From: Burkholderiales bacterium
GTDB taxonomy: Bacteria; Pseudomonadota; Gammaproteobacteria; Burkholderiales; Burkholderiaceae_C
Direction of reading: 5' to 3'
DNA: 7,163 bases
NCBI GenBank assembly: GCA_006227785.1
Contig: SBFU01000105.1
Coordinates: forward strand, 1 to 7,163
Shown here: positions 1 through 5,215 of the stretch, one piece after another
How positions within the stretch are numbered: position 1 is the stretch's first letter
Layout: each line of letters begins with the position of its first letter
Position numbers and translations under genes: made by a program
The notes under the pieces: generated by a model
Seen by the model: only the letters and a program-made list of their open reading frames with translations
Databases searched by the model: none
What the model was told of the DNA's origin: nothing

Positions 1-243
1 CGCATCCACACCGTCAACGCCCTGAAGAACCTCAACTCGCTGGTGCTGTCCTGGCTGTCGGTGGCCGCCTTCGTGATTGCCGGCGCCATCGCCTGGAAAG
101 AGGGCGTCCTGATGATGGTCGCCGCCACCGCCGGCGGCTTTTTCGGCGCCCGCTGGTCCAAGCGCCTGCCCGCCCAGGCCGTGCGCATCGGCGTCATCAT
201 CACCGGGCTGGTGATGACGGCGCTGTTTTTCTGGCGGGGCTAA
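1..243 (+). CDS. TSUP family (TauE/SafE-type) membrane transporter, C-terminal part
   Basis: The reading frame is open from base 1, so the gene is cut by the window edge and only its last 80 residues are visible. The fragment starts RIHTVNALKNLNSLV, which resembles the NALKN motif before a late helix in TSUP (DUF81, TauE/SafE) transporters. Two hydrophobic stretches follow: residues about 14-48, ending in the Gly/Ala-rich GGFFGARW turn, and residues about 60-78. A short end (FFWRG) precedes a TAA stop. TSUP proteins are inner-membrane carriers of small anions such as sulfite, sulfonates or organosulfur compounds; the substrate cannot be read from this fragment. The gene converges on the hydrolase gene at 359-1144, with a palindrome between them. 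The family call rests on motif resemblance only. Confidence 0.8.
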   Translation, partial: RIHTVNALKNLNSLVLSWLSVAAFVIAGAIAWKEGVLMMVAATAGGFFGARWSKRLPAQAVRIGVIITGLVMTALFFWRG

Positions 244-283
244 GAAAACACCGACATCTCAACCACACGAATACACCCTCGTC

Positions 284-303
284 ATGCCCGCCAAAGCGGG
301 CAT
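284..303. repeat. REP-like palindrome in the convergent intergenic region (possible two-way terminator)
   Basis: ATGCCCGC (284-291) and GCGGGCAT (296-303) form a perfect 8-bp stem around a CAAA loop. The flanks (CGTC before, CCACGAACGG after) look like the interspersed palindromic repeats common between genes in beta- and gammaproteobacteria. It lies between two convergent genes in the 115-base gap at 244-358, where it could end transcription from both sides. There is no clear U-run on either side, so a classic intrinsic terminator is less likely than a REP-type element. The rest of the gap shows nothing recognisable. Confidence 0.6.
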
Positions 304-358
304 CCACGAACGGACAACAAGGTCATTGAACTGAGCAGCGCCTCACCGTCATGCCACC

Positions 359-1144
359 TCAGACTTCAGGTCGGGGAATCGGATCGGTGATCGGCAGCAC
401 ATGCCCGACCAGGCGCAAGGCATTGATGACGATGTCGAGATCGGCCAATGAGTGCGGGCCAGTCCAGCGGGGTGAGGCGGGTGCCACATGCACCACCCGC
501 ACCGACTCGGAACCTGCCCGTGTCATTGCGTGGTCGTAAGCGCGGTTGACATACAAATTGCCTTGTGAATGGGCGAACAGCAACAGGCCCTTGTCCATCG
601 CAATGGCATGGTCGATCTGTTCCCGGTGTCTTTGCGATACCTCTGCCATGTTGGGGTTGCCGAAGTCGGCGGTCATGTCGCGGATCAGGTAAGACCTGAA
701 TGTGTCGAACAGTCCGCCCAACAATCCACTCAAGGCAGGCAGGGTTTCGGTGATGTGACTCCACCAGCTTCCTCCACCGTTCATGGCCGAGAAAAACAAT
801 TCGAAGCGCCCGGCCAGCAGGCCGTCCTGCTCCTGCAGCCGCTGCTCGAAGGTCTCGACGAAATCGGTGATACCTGCTTGGGTGTCGTTGTAGTACAGCG
901 TGTAGTTGATGGGCTGGCCGTCGGGGGTGGTGCGGCCGTACAGGCTGGGGAGAACATCACGGGCGACCTCCTGAGCCTGTGGCAGTGTTGTCTTCACTCC
1001 ATTAAAAAACCCGAATTCGATGCCGGTGCGTTCGCAGGTTTCCTGGGCTAGTGCATGGCCGGAATGAAGGAACAGTGCCGATAAGAGCAACGATGGCAAC
1101 AGACCTCGAAGCTGCGAGAAGAATGAATTAGCGCTCTTAGTCAC
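359..1144 (-). CDS. Secreted alpha/beta-hydrolase-like protein (intact cassette copy)
   Basis: The protein is about 261 residues from the GTG at 1144. This start is preferred because GGGAG sits six bases upstream and the GTG overlaps the stop of the lipoprotein gene, exactly as in the second copy. An earlier in-frame start at 1180 would add 12 residues and lie inside the upstream gene. Residues 1-33 are a Sec-type signal peptide (SLLLSALFLHSGHALA, likely cut before QETC). The conserved core has TTPDGQPINYTLYYNDT at about 73-89, GGGSWW at about 123-128, and LLLFAHSQGN, whose AHSQG is a GxSxG-like nucleophile elbow with Ser at about 193. A later stretch with HVAPAS and DLDIVINALR fits a hydrolase family with this HSQGN signature. 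The end is short and no catalytic His is obvious, so the C-terminus may be abbreviated. It is likely exported, with lipase or esterase activity possible. The substrate is unknown. Confidence 0.75.
   Translation of the reverse strand: MTKSANSFFSQLRGLLPSLLLSALFLHSGHALAQETCERTGIEFGFFNGVKTTLPQAQEVARDVLPSLYGRTTPDGQPINYTLYYNDTQAGITDFVETFEQRLQEQDGLLAGRFELFFSAMNGGGSWWSHITETLPALSGLLGGLFDTFRSYLIRDMTADFGNPNMAEVSQRHREQIDHAIAMDKGLLLFAHSQGNLYVNRAYDHAMTRAGSESVRVVHVAPASPRWTGPHSLADLDIVINALRLVGHVLPITDPIPRPEV
881..931. repeat. 51-bp direct repeat, copy 1 (identical to 2025-2075)
   Basis: This stretch starts GGTGTCGTTG and ends TCGGGGGTGGT. It matches 2025-2075 at every base, at an offset of 1144. It codes on the minus strand for the TTPDGQPINYTLYYNDT region of the hydrolase. 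Sequence on both sides diverges between the copies, also at synonymous positions. Confidence 0.95.
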
Positions 1145-1751
1145 AAGCGGCTCCCTCAGGCTCCGTCGACACCGATCCACTCTGGGCCTTGTTGTAGGCT
1201 AAGTAGGCCTGCAAACGTTCCTTCGTGTTGGTAGTCATGCTTTCCAGTTCACGCAGCATGCGGCTCCTTGAGATGCGTCCTGAATCACCAGGAAACGCAC
1301 TGATGGCACAGACGATGGCGCGATTGCTGGCATGTGAAGCCTCTCGAAGGGCTATCGCGTCGTGTAGATCAGTCAATAACGCCAATTGGAAAGCCCGAGC
1401 CATCTGCATCGCCGCCCGGTACTGCACCGGGTCGGTGTAGGTCTTGCGGATGTGGTCGGCGATGTCGTCGCGCACGCCGTCGTTGTCGGCGTCCACGCCA
1501 CCGATCAGCGGCAGCCGTTCGAGCTGCGGCAACTGGCCGCTGGCTTCGAGCTGGGCGATCTTCTCCTGCGGTGTGGGTTCGGGCGGTGGCGGTGGCGTCT
1601 TGGGGCTGGTGCCCGCGCCTTTGCCACCGCCGCAGCCGGCCAGCGCCAGGCCGGTGCAAAGCGCCAGCAGCGCCAAGCCCCGGCGCCAGCGTGGTGCGCC
1701 ACTCACGCCTGCAGTGGCGGGTGATGTGTCGTTGGTGAATGCATCAGGCAT
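1137..1751 (-). CDS. Lipoprotein with a D-x-D-x-D-G calcium-loop motif (distal copy)
   Basis: The protein is 204 residues. The ATG at 1751 has GGAGG five bases upstream. A basic patch (RWRRG) and hydrophobic core lead to the lipobox LALAGC with Cys40, so the product is probably lipidated and held in the envelope. A Pro-rich linker (PPPPPEPTP, about 53-61) follows. Residues 86-96 (VDADNDGVRDD) match the Asp-spaced calcium loop of EF-hand or thrombospondin type-3 repeats, with D87, D89, D91 and D95. The rest looks helical, ending in a conserved MTTNTKERLQAYLAYNKA block (about 172-189). Cys148 and Cys203 are kept in the paralogue, suggesting a disulfide. The last codons overlap the GTG of the hydrolase gene, so the two are probably translationally coupled. 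No named family was recognised. Chaperone, inhibitor or immunity protein for the hydrolase are untested possibilities. Confidence 0.8.
   Translation of the reverse strand: MPDAFTNDTSPATAGVSGAPRWRRGLALLALCTGLALAGCGGGKGAGTSPKTPPPPPEPTPQEKIAQLEASGQLPQLERLPLIGGVDADNDGVRDDIADHIRKTYTDPVQYRAAMQMARAFQLALLTDLHDAIALREASHASNRAIVCAISAFPGDSGRISRSRMLRELESMTTNTKERLQAYLAYNKAQSGSVSTEPEGAACD
1393..1547. repeat. 155-bp near-identical direct repeat, copy 1 (pairs with 2537-2691)
   Basis: The stretch aligns without gaps to 2537-2691 at an offset of 1144, with four mismatches by eye (near 1403, 1444, 1458 and 1489). It codes for the lipoprotein segment from EASGQLPQLERLPLIGG through the calcium loop to the AMQMARA helix. 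Outside it the paralogues are clearly more diverged. Confidence 0.92.
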
Positions 1752-1781
1752 GTTGTCCTCCCTGTGTTTGTTGGCCTTGGG

Positions 1782-1810
1782 TTTGTATCTGAGGTCAAAA
1801 CGATGAGCAA
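1782..1810 (-). promoter_or_regulatory. Possible sigma-70 promoter for the distal lipoprotein-hydrolase pair
   Basis: On the minus strand TTGCTC (1805-1810) and TACAAA (1782-1787) are separated by 17 bases. Each matches the sigma-70 consensus only partly (about 3/6 and 4/6). The site lies in the 87-base gap between the truncated hydrolase and the lipoprotein start at 1751, where a promoter of its own would be expected. It is only a candidate. Confidence 0.25.
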
Positions 1811-1828
1811 GTAAGCACTTTGTGAACC

Positions 1829-1842
1829 ATGACCCAGATCAA
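1829..1842 (-). promoter_or_regulatory. Possible FNR/ANR-like box
   Basis: The minus strand reads TTGAT-CTGG-GTCAT, compared with the FNR consensus TTGAT-N4-ATCAA. The left half is perfect and the right half matches 3 of 5. Its centre is about 60 bp upstream of the start expected from the candidate promoter at 1782-1810, close to the usual class I activator position. The TGA stop of the truncated hydrolase falls inside it. One half-site is weak, so it may be chance. Confidence 0.25.
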
Positions 1843-2285
1843 GTTGAGACCGATGGGCGGTTGGACCGGCTGCGCACTGCCGGCACGGTTTCGGTGATGT
1901 GAGTCCACCAGCTGCCGCCCCCTTGCAAGGACGAGAAAAACAGCTCGAAGCGCTCGCTCAGCAAGCCGCCATGCTCCTGCAGCCGTTGGTCAAAGGTCTC
2001 GACGAAGTCGGTCAGCCAAGGGTCGGTGTCGTTGTAGTACAGCGTGTAGTTGATGGGCTGGCCGTCGGGGGTGGTCAGACCGTATTGGCCGGGTAGAGTT
2101 CTATCTACAACGTACTGGGCCAAACGCTCCTGGGTTTTGACGCCATTGAAAAAGCCGAACTCAACTCCGGTGCGCTCGCAGGTTTCCTGCGCATGCCCTG
2201 CCGCCGAAGCTAAGCCAAGCCACAAGACAAGTGCGAAGACGCCGAGTTTTCGTGCGAGAGCGCTAAGGAGGTTCGACCTATTCAC
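1839..2285 (-). pseudogene. Truncated secreted alpha/beta-hydrolase paralogue lacking the nucleophile
   Basis: The open frame gives 148 residues from the GTG at 2285. That start has a purine-rich Shine-Dalgarno (GGAGGGAGAGG) and overlaps the stop of the upstream lipoprotein gene. The signal peptide (likely cut after AAGHA, before QETC) and N-terminal half match the intact copy at 359-1144: CERTGVEFGFFNGVKT, TTPDGQPINYTLYYNDT, LTDFVETFDQRLQE, GGGSWWTHITET. Similarity stops just after VPAV, at roughly 1880. The frame then runs through unrelated residues (RSRSNRPSVST) to a stop. The half carrying AHSQGN is missing, and no remnant of it appears in any frame before the next gene. This looks like a deletion or duplication junction rather than a point frameshift. 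A secreted product might still be made, but it should have no hydrolase activity. Confidence 0.75.
2025..2075. repeat. 51-bp direct repeat, copy 2 (identical to 881-931)
   Basis: This is the second copy of the perfect 51-bp match within the hydrolase genes, here in the truncated paralogue. See the entry at 881-931. Confidence 0.95.
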
Positions 2286-2802
2286 AGACCTCTCCCTCCG
2301 CACGCACCGACATGGATCCGCTGCGGGCCTTGTTGTAAGCCAGATAGGCTTGCAAGCGCTCCTTGGTGTTGGTGGTCATGGCCTCTAATTCATCCATGAG
2401 CCGGAGGCTTTGCCGTTCTCCGCCGTCGCCAGCAAATGCGCGTCGATTGACACACGCAATGGCCCGCATCATTTGCTCAGAAGCCGCCTGCAAGGCAATG
2501 TGGTCGTGCTTGTCAACCAGCAACTGGTTCTGGTAGGCCCGAGCCACCTGCATCGCCGCCCGGTACTGCACCGGGTCGGTGTAGGTCTGGCGGATGTGGT
2601 CCGCGATGTCGTCGCGCACGCCGTCGTTGTCAGCGTCCACGCCACCGATCAGCGGCAGCCGTTCGAGCTGCGGCAACTGGCCGCTGGCTTCAGCCGGTGG
2701 GGATGGGGCGTCGCTGCAGGCGGGCAGGCTCAGCAGCACGACGGTGGCGGCCAGCAGGCGGAGGCTGGCTGCGGCGGCGGGGCAGAGGGTGTGGCGGTGC
2801 AT
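2278..2802 (-). CDS. Lipoprotein with a D-x-D-x-D-G calcium-loop motif (proximal copy)
   Basis: From the ATG at 2802 the protein is 174 residues. A GTG at 2832 would add ten, but has no ribosome site and would push the signal peptide inward. The ATG itself has only a distant AGGGA. The signal peptide ends in LLSLPAC with Cys29; Pro at -2 is unusual, so lipidation is likely but not certain. It shares EASGQLPQLERLPLIGG, the calcium loop D56-x-D58-x-D60-G-x-x-D64, and the C-terminal MTTNTKERLQAYLAYNKA block with the distal copy. The mature Cys pair (117 and 173) is also shared. The N-terminal signal region and the Pro-rich linker are unrelated or missing, so the leader was replaced or diverged fast. 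Its stop overlaps the GTG of the truncated hydrolase. Function is unknown. Confidence 0.78.
   Translation of the reverse strand: MHRHTLCPAAAASLRLLAATVVLLSLPACSDAPSPPAEASGQLPQLERLPLIGGVDADNDGVRDDIADHIRQTYTDPVQYRAAMQVARAYQNQLLVDKHDHIALQAASEQMMRAIACVNRRAFAGDGGERQSLRLMDELEAMTTNTKERLQAYLAYNKARSGSMSVRAEGEVCE
2537..2691. repeat. 155-bp near-identical direct repeat, copy 2 (pairs with 1393-1547)
   Basis: This is the second copy of the near-identical block in the lipoprotein genes. The match ends abruptly at GGCTTC (2691), where the coding sequence passes from the shared domain into the unshared linker and signal peptide. Confidence 0.92.
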
Positions 2803-2888
2803 GGTGTGCGGAATTTCCCTTTCGGTCCGCACCCTTGTTCACCGTGTGATGGCTCGCGCGTGTGCGCGGGGCCGGGCCCATGCAGGGC

Positions 2889-2916
2889 ATCGTAGCGGAG
2901 CGCTGCGCAGGGTCCA
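2889..2916 (-). promoter_or_regulatory. Candidate sigma-70 promoter for the lipoprotein-hydrolase cassette
   Basis: The minus strand shows TGGACC (2911-2916), a 16-base spacer, and TACGAT (2889-2894), each matching 4 of 6 consensus bases. TACGAT-type -10 elements are frequent in GC-rich Burkholderiales. A start near 2882 would give a leader of about 80 bases before the ATG at 2802. The site lies in the 173-base gap between the cassette and the gene set upstream, directly after the hairpin at 2928-2957. Confidence 0.35.
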
Positions 2917-2927
2917 GCCGCAACCTG

Positions 2928-2957
2928 CCGATCCCTGCCATCTCAGAGCAGGGACGG
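2928..2957 (-). terminator. Hairpin downstream of the small membrane protein gene, possible terminator
   Basis: TCCCTGC (2932-2938) and GCAGGGA (2948-2954) form a 7-bp stem with a 9-base loop. Flanking CCG and CGG can extend it past one bulged base. It starts about 20 bases after the stop of the gene at 2976-3386. No U-run follows, so this may be a weak or Rho-assisted terminator. Confidence 0.4.
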
Positions 2958-2975
2958 CGGGGGTGGGCCGGTGCC

Positions 2976-3386
2976 TCAGACCGGCTGCGCGCCGGAGGGT
3001 GTCGGCCGGGTGCCGAAGCGCCTGAGCAGCCAGTGGGTCAGACCGGTGAGGCTCAGCAGGGTCAGCAGCCCCAGCCCCCAGACGATCCAGGCCAGCGGGG
3101 TGAGCCAGCCCATCAGGGTGGCGGCCGAGGGCAGCCAGGGGCCAAGCCAGGCCAGCATGTCGGCGGTCAGGGTCTGCATGGCGGTCCACCAGCCGGTGTC
3201 GAACCAGGGCGCCAGCACGTCGGGCACGGGCGGCGCCGGCAGTTGTCGCACGGCATCGGACAACTGGGTGGTGCTGCCGGCCGGGACGGCGCCCAGCACC
3301 CAGCCGGTGACCGACACGGCGGCCCAGACCAGCAGCGACCAGCCGGTGGCCAGCAGGGCGGCCACGGCCCAGAGCAGGGCGCTCAT
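2976..3386 (-). CDS. Small two-segment membrane protein of unknown function
   Basis: The product is 136 residues, starting at the ATG at 3386, which overlaps the TGA of the TerB-like gene (ATGA), so the two are translationally coupled. Residues about 3-35 (LLWAVAALLATGWSLLVWA and on) and about 86-121 are strongly hydrophobic and probably span the inner membrane. The loop between them is Pro/Trp-rich (QLPAPPVPDVLAPWF). The tail is basic (LLRRFGTRP). Tryptophan is unusually common. I do not recognise a family. Its tight link to a TerB-like and an HPF-like gene suggests a membrane partner in a stress-related set. The frame stays open far upstream of 3386 only because stops are rare in this GC-rich DNA. 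Confidence 0.7.
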   Translation of the reverse strand: MSALLWAVAALLATGWSLLVWAAVSVTGWVLGAVPAGSTTQLSDAVRQLPAPPVPDVLAPWFDTGWWTAMQTLTADMLAWLGPWLPSAATLMGWLTPLAWIVWGLGLLTLLSLTGLTHWLLRRFGTRPTPSGAQPV

Positions 3387-3790
3387 GTGGCCTGGGCCAG
3401 GGCGCTGGCCTGTGCTGGCCGCCAGGCGCCGGCCAGGGCGTCGAGCAGTTCGGTTTCGCCGTCCGCCATGTGGCCATCGGCCTGCATGATGGTTTCGCAT
3501 TGCTCGCGCAGCCGCGCGCGCAGCCCGGGGTCCTGCACCTCGGCCAGCAGCTGATGGCGCACCTCGGCGGGCACGCCGGCGCACCACTGGCCGTCGGCGG
3601 TGGCCAGCAGGTCCTGGCAGAAGGTGTCCAGAATGGACTTGAAGTCTTCGGCGGACAGGCCGAGTTGCCCCGGAATGTCCAGCCGGTCGACGGCCTTGAG
3701 CTCGCTCATGGAGTAGTGGCCGTCGGCGACCAGGGCCATGGCCAGCACGCGGGCGGCGGCCTGGGGGCTGTTGGTGGGATAGCTTTGCAT
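3383..3790 (-). CDS. TerB-like protein (tellurite-resistance TerB fold)
   Basis: The product is 135 residues with no signal peptide or membrane segment. It is mainly helical. Two similar motifs, ADGHYSMSELKAVD (22-35) and ADGHMADGETELLDAL (104-119), place Asp and Glu as in the paired acidic, metal-binding motifs of the TerB/DjlA-N fold. The opening SPQAAARVLAMALVADGH resembles TerB-like proteins of Burkholderiales. TerB proteins are linked to tellurite and other envelope stress responses, often near membranes; no other ter gene is present here, so tellurite resistance should not be assumed. The ATG at 3790 has GGAG eight bases upstream. It follows the HPF-like gene by 66 bases and overlaps the membrane-protein gene by four. 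Confidence 0.75.
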   Translation of the reverse strand: MQSYPTNSPQAAARVLAMALVADGHYSMSELKAVDRLDIPGQLGLSAEDFKSILDTFCQDLLATADGQWCAGVPAEVRHQLLAEVQDPGLRARLREQCETIMQADGHMADGETELLDALAGAWRPAQASALAQAT

Positions 3791-3856
3791 GGCGGAAACT
3801 CCGTTGGGTTGTCGGGATCGGATGGTGGGTGTGACTCGAAATCGCGGGTGGGCGTT

Positions 3857-4210
3857 TCAGACCGCTGGCAGGGCACGCAGGTTGCGGCCCCCTGGACGGC
3901 TGGTCTGCTGGCGGCGCTTGAAGCTGCGCACCAGTGCGGTGGCCACGCCGTTGAGCGCGGCGTCGAGTGCCTGGCGGGGATGGGCGCCGACCGCGCTGGC
4001 CACCAGCGTGCCCTGACCCTCGGTGACGATGCTGACCTGGCAGACCTGGTCCGGGCCGCCGCGGGGGCCGTTGAGGTCGCGCAGCCGAACGTGCACCTGC
4101 TGCACCTTGCCGCGCAGGCGGCGCAGCACGAAGCGCACGCGGCGCTCGGCGGTCTCGCGCCAGCCTTCGGCGGGCGCGGTCGGGGTGAGTGAGTCGATGC
4201 GGATCTGCAT
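3857..4210 (-). CDS. HPF/RaiA-like ribosome-associated protein (sigma-54 modulation family)
   Basis: The product is 117 residues. The ATG at 4210 has a strong AGGAGG Shine-Dalgarno five bases upstream. The order MQIRID, helix RRVRFVLRRL, strand VQQVHVRLRDLNGPRGG, strand QVCQVSIV, strand GTLVASAVG, helix ALDAALNGVATALVRSF fits the beta-alpha-beta-beta-beta-alpha fold of HPF/YfiA/RaiA. Members bind the 30S subunit and promote ribosome hibernation or stability in stationary phase. The basic tail (KRRQQTSRPGGRNLR) suits RNA contact. It is near the single-domain length and lacks the extra dimerisation domain of long HPF. It is the first gene of the minus-strand set and diverges from the NhaR-like gene. 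It may be a paralogue rather than the housekeeping hpf next to rpoN. Confidence 0.75.
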   Translation of the reverse strand: MQIRIDSLTPTAPAEGWRETAERRVRFVLRRLRGKVQQVHVRLRDLNGPRGGPDQVCQVSIVTEGQGTLVASAVGAHPRQALDAALNGVATALVRSFKRRQQTSRPGGRNLRALPAV

Positions 4211-4310
4211 GGGGACCTCCTGTGACGGGGTTGACGGACGGTTTCAGGATAGGCGCCACAAACCACGCAAGAAAGCAGAAAATGACGCAGTCAACTGCAG
4301 AAAAATTCAG
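4211..4310. promoter_or_regulatory. Divergent promoter region between the HPF-like and NhaR-like genes
   Basis: These 100 bases must carry promoters for both directions. On the minus strand TATCCT (4246-4251) is a fair -10 element, about 36 bases before the ATG at 4210; its -35 is weak (TTCTTG or TTTCTT). On the plus strand TTGACG (4231-4236) resembles a -35, but no good -10 follows at the usual distance. LysR regulators often act from such divergent gaps, so autoregulation and control of the HPF-like gene are plausible. No clear LysR-type palindrome was found. Confidence 0.4.
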
Positions 4311-5201
4311 ATGATGCAGACGGAACTCAACTACAAGCACCTCTATTACTTCTGGGTGGCGGCCAAGGAAGGCGGCATGTCCCACGCCGCGGTGCGCCTG
4401 GGCATGGCGGTGCAGACGGTGAGCGCGCAGGTGCGCCTGCTGGAGAAATCGCTGGGCCGCTCGCTGTTCAAGCCCTCGGGCCGCGGGTTGGCGCTGACCG
4501 AGGCCGGGCAGGTGGCGCTGCAGATGGCCGAGCAGATCTTCCAGATTGGCGGGCAGCTGCCGCTGGCGGTGCGCGAGGCCGGCCAGCAGACCAGCTTGCG
4601 CCTGGTGGTGGGCATCTCGGATGGCCTGTCCAAGCTGGCGGTGCGCGACCTGCTCTCGCCGGTGCTGGGGGAAGCCAGCCTGCGCCTGATCTGTCACGAG
4701 GACAACTTCGACGACCTGCTGGCCGACCTGGCCCTGCACCGGCTGGATGTGGTGCTGTCGGACCGGCCGGCGCCGGCCAACCCCAACCTGCGCCTGTACA
4801 GCCATGCGCTGGGCGCCACCGACGTGGGCTGGTACGCACCGCCGCGCTGGTTCGAGCAGGCCCAGGCGGACTTCCCGCGCAGCCTGGAGCAGGTGCCGGT
4901 GCTGTTGCCCTCGGCGCAGGCCTCGGTGCGGGGGCGGGTGGACCACTGGCTGGAGACGCATGGTGTGGTGCCGCAGCTGGTCGGCGAGTTCGAGGACAGC
5001 GCCTTGCTGGCCACCTTTGGCTCGGGTGGCATGGGGGTGTTTCCGGCCTCCGAGCGCATGCGCGAGAAACTGGCCCAGGGCTACGGTCTGCAGTGGGTGG
5101 CGCCCTGCGAGGGCGTACAGGAGCACCGCTACGCGATCGGCACCGCGCGCAAGGTGCAGCACCCGCTGGTGCAGCGCCTGCTGGAAGGGTCGAGCGCCTG
5201 A
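4311..5201 (+). CDS. nhaR: LysR-family transcriptional regulator, NhaR-like
   Basis: The product is 296 residues from the first of two adjacent ATGs (4311, 4314); neither has a strong Shine-Dalgarno. The N-terminus LNYKHLYYFWVAAKEGGM is characteristic of NhaR-type LysR proteins. It continues into a winged helix-turn-helix (about 6-64, with VQTVSAQVRLLEKSLG and LFKPSGRGLALTEAG). The effector domain (about 95-290) keeps NhaR-like features: GISDGLSKLAVRDLL, LHRLDVVLSDRP, GEFEDSALLATFG and a C-terminal VQHPLVQRL. E. coli NhaR is a Na+-responsive activator of nhaA and also controls osmC and pga. No antiporter gene is visible here, so the target is probably local: the HPF-like set upstream or the DUF3445 gene downstream. 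The symbol denotes subfamily likeness, not proven function. Confidence 0.85.
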   Translation: MMQTELNYKHLYYFWVAAKEGGMSHAAVRLGMAVQTVSAQVRLLEKSLGRSLFKPSGRGLALTEAGQVALQMAEQIFQIGGQLPLAVREAGQQTSLRLVVGISDGLSKLAVRDLLSPVLGEASLRLICHEDNFDDLLADLALHRLDVVLSDRPAPANPNLRLYSHALGATDVGWYAPPRWFEQAQADFPRSLEQVPVLLPSAQASVRGRVDHWLETHGVVPQLVGEFEDSALLATFGSGGMGVFPASERMREKLAQGYGLQWVAPCEGVQEHRYAIGTARKVQHPLVQRLLEGSSA

Positions 5202-5215
5202 AGCCGGGCCAGGCG

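Noticed and set aside
366..764. Minus-strand frame of 132 codons inside the intact hydrolase gene
   Set aside because: It is a shifted shadow of the hydrolase, which has a signal peptide, a GxSxG-like motif and a conserved paralogue in its own frame.
1334..1806. Several plus-strand frames opposite the distal lipoprotein gene
   Set aside because: They are Arg/Ala/Pro-rich antisense frames with no ribosome site or family motif. The minus-strand frame has a lipobox and a conserved paralogue.
1752..1838. Frameshifted remainder of the truncated hydrolase
   Set aside because: I read this gap in all minus-strand frames and found no trace of the HSQGN region or other C-terminal motifs. The missing half is deleted, not shifted.
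359..2285. Type VI secretion lipase effector with lipoprotein immunity proteins
   Set aside because: Duplicated lipoproteins beside a lipase-like gene recall Tle/Tli pairs, but the hydrolases carry Sec signal peptides and no VgrG, Hcp, PAAR or adaptor gene is visible.
2862..3554. Plus-strand frame of 230 codons rich in Gly and Gln
   Set aside because: It is antisense to the membrane and TerB-like genes. Its low-complexity Gly/Gln composition is a mirror of Ala/Leu/Pro codons on the other strand.
3383..3790. Tellurite-resistance operon
   Set aside because: Only one TerB-like gene is present; no terA, terC, terD, terZ or other ter genes are in the window.
2976..5162. A 728-codon open frame on the minus strand
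   Set aside because: It runs antisense through the NhaR-like gene and out of frame through the HPF-like and TerB-like genes. Its composition is Arg/Pro/Gln-rich and typical of shadow frames in GC-rich DNA. Only its last 136 codons (2976-3386) look like a real membrane protein.
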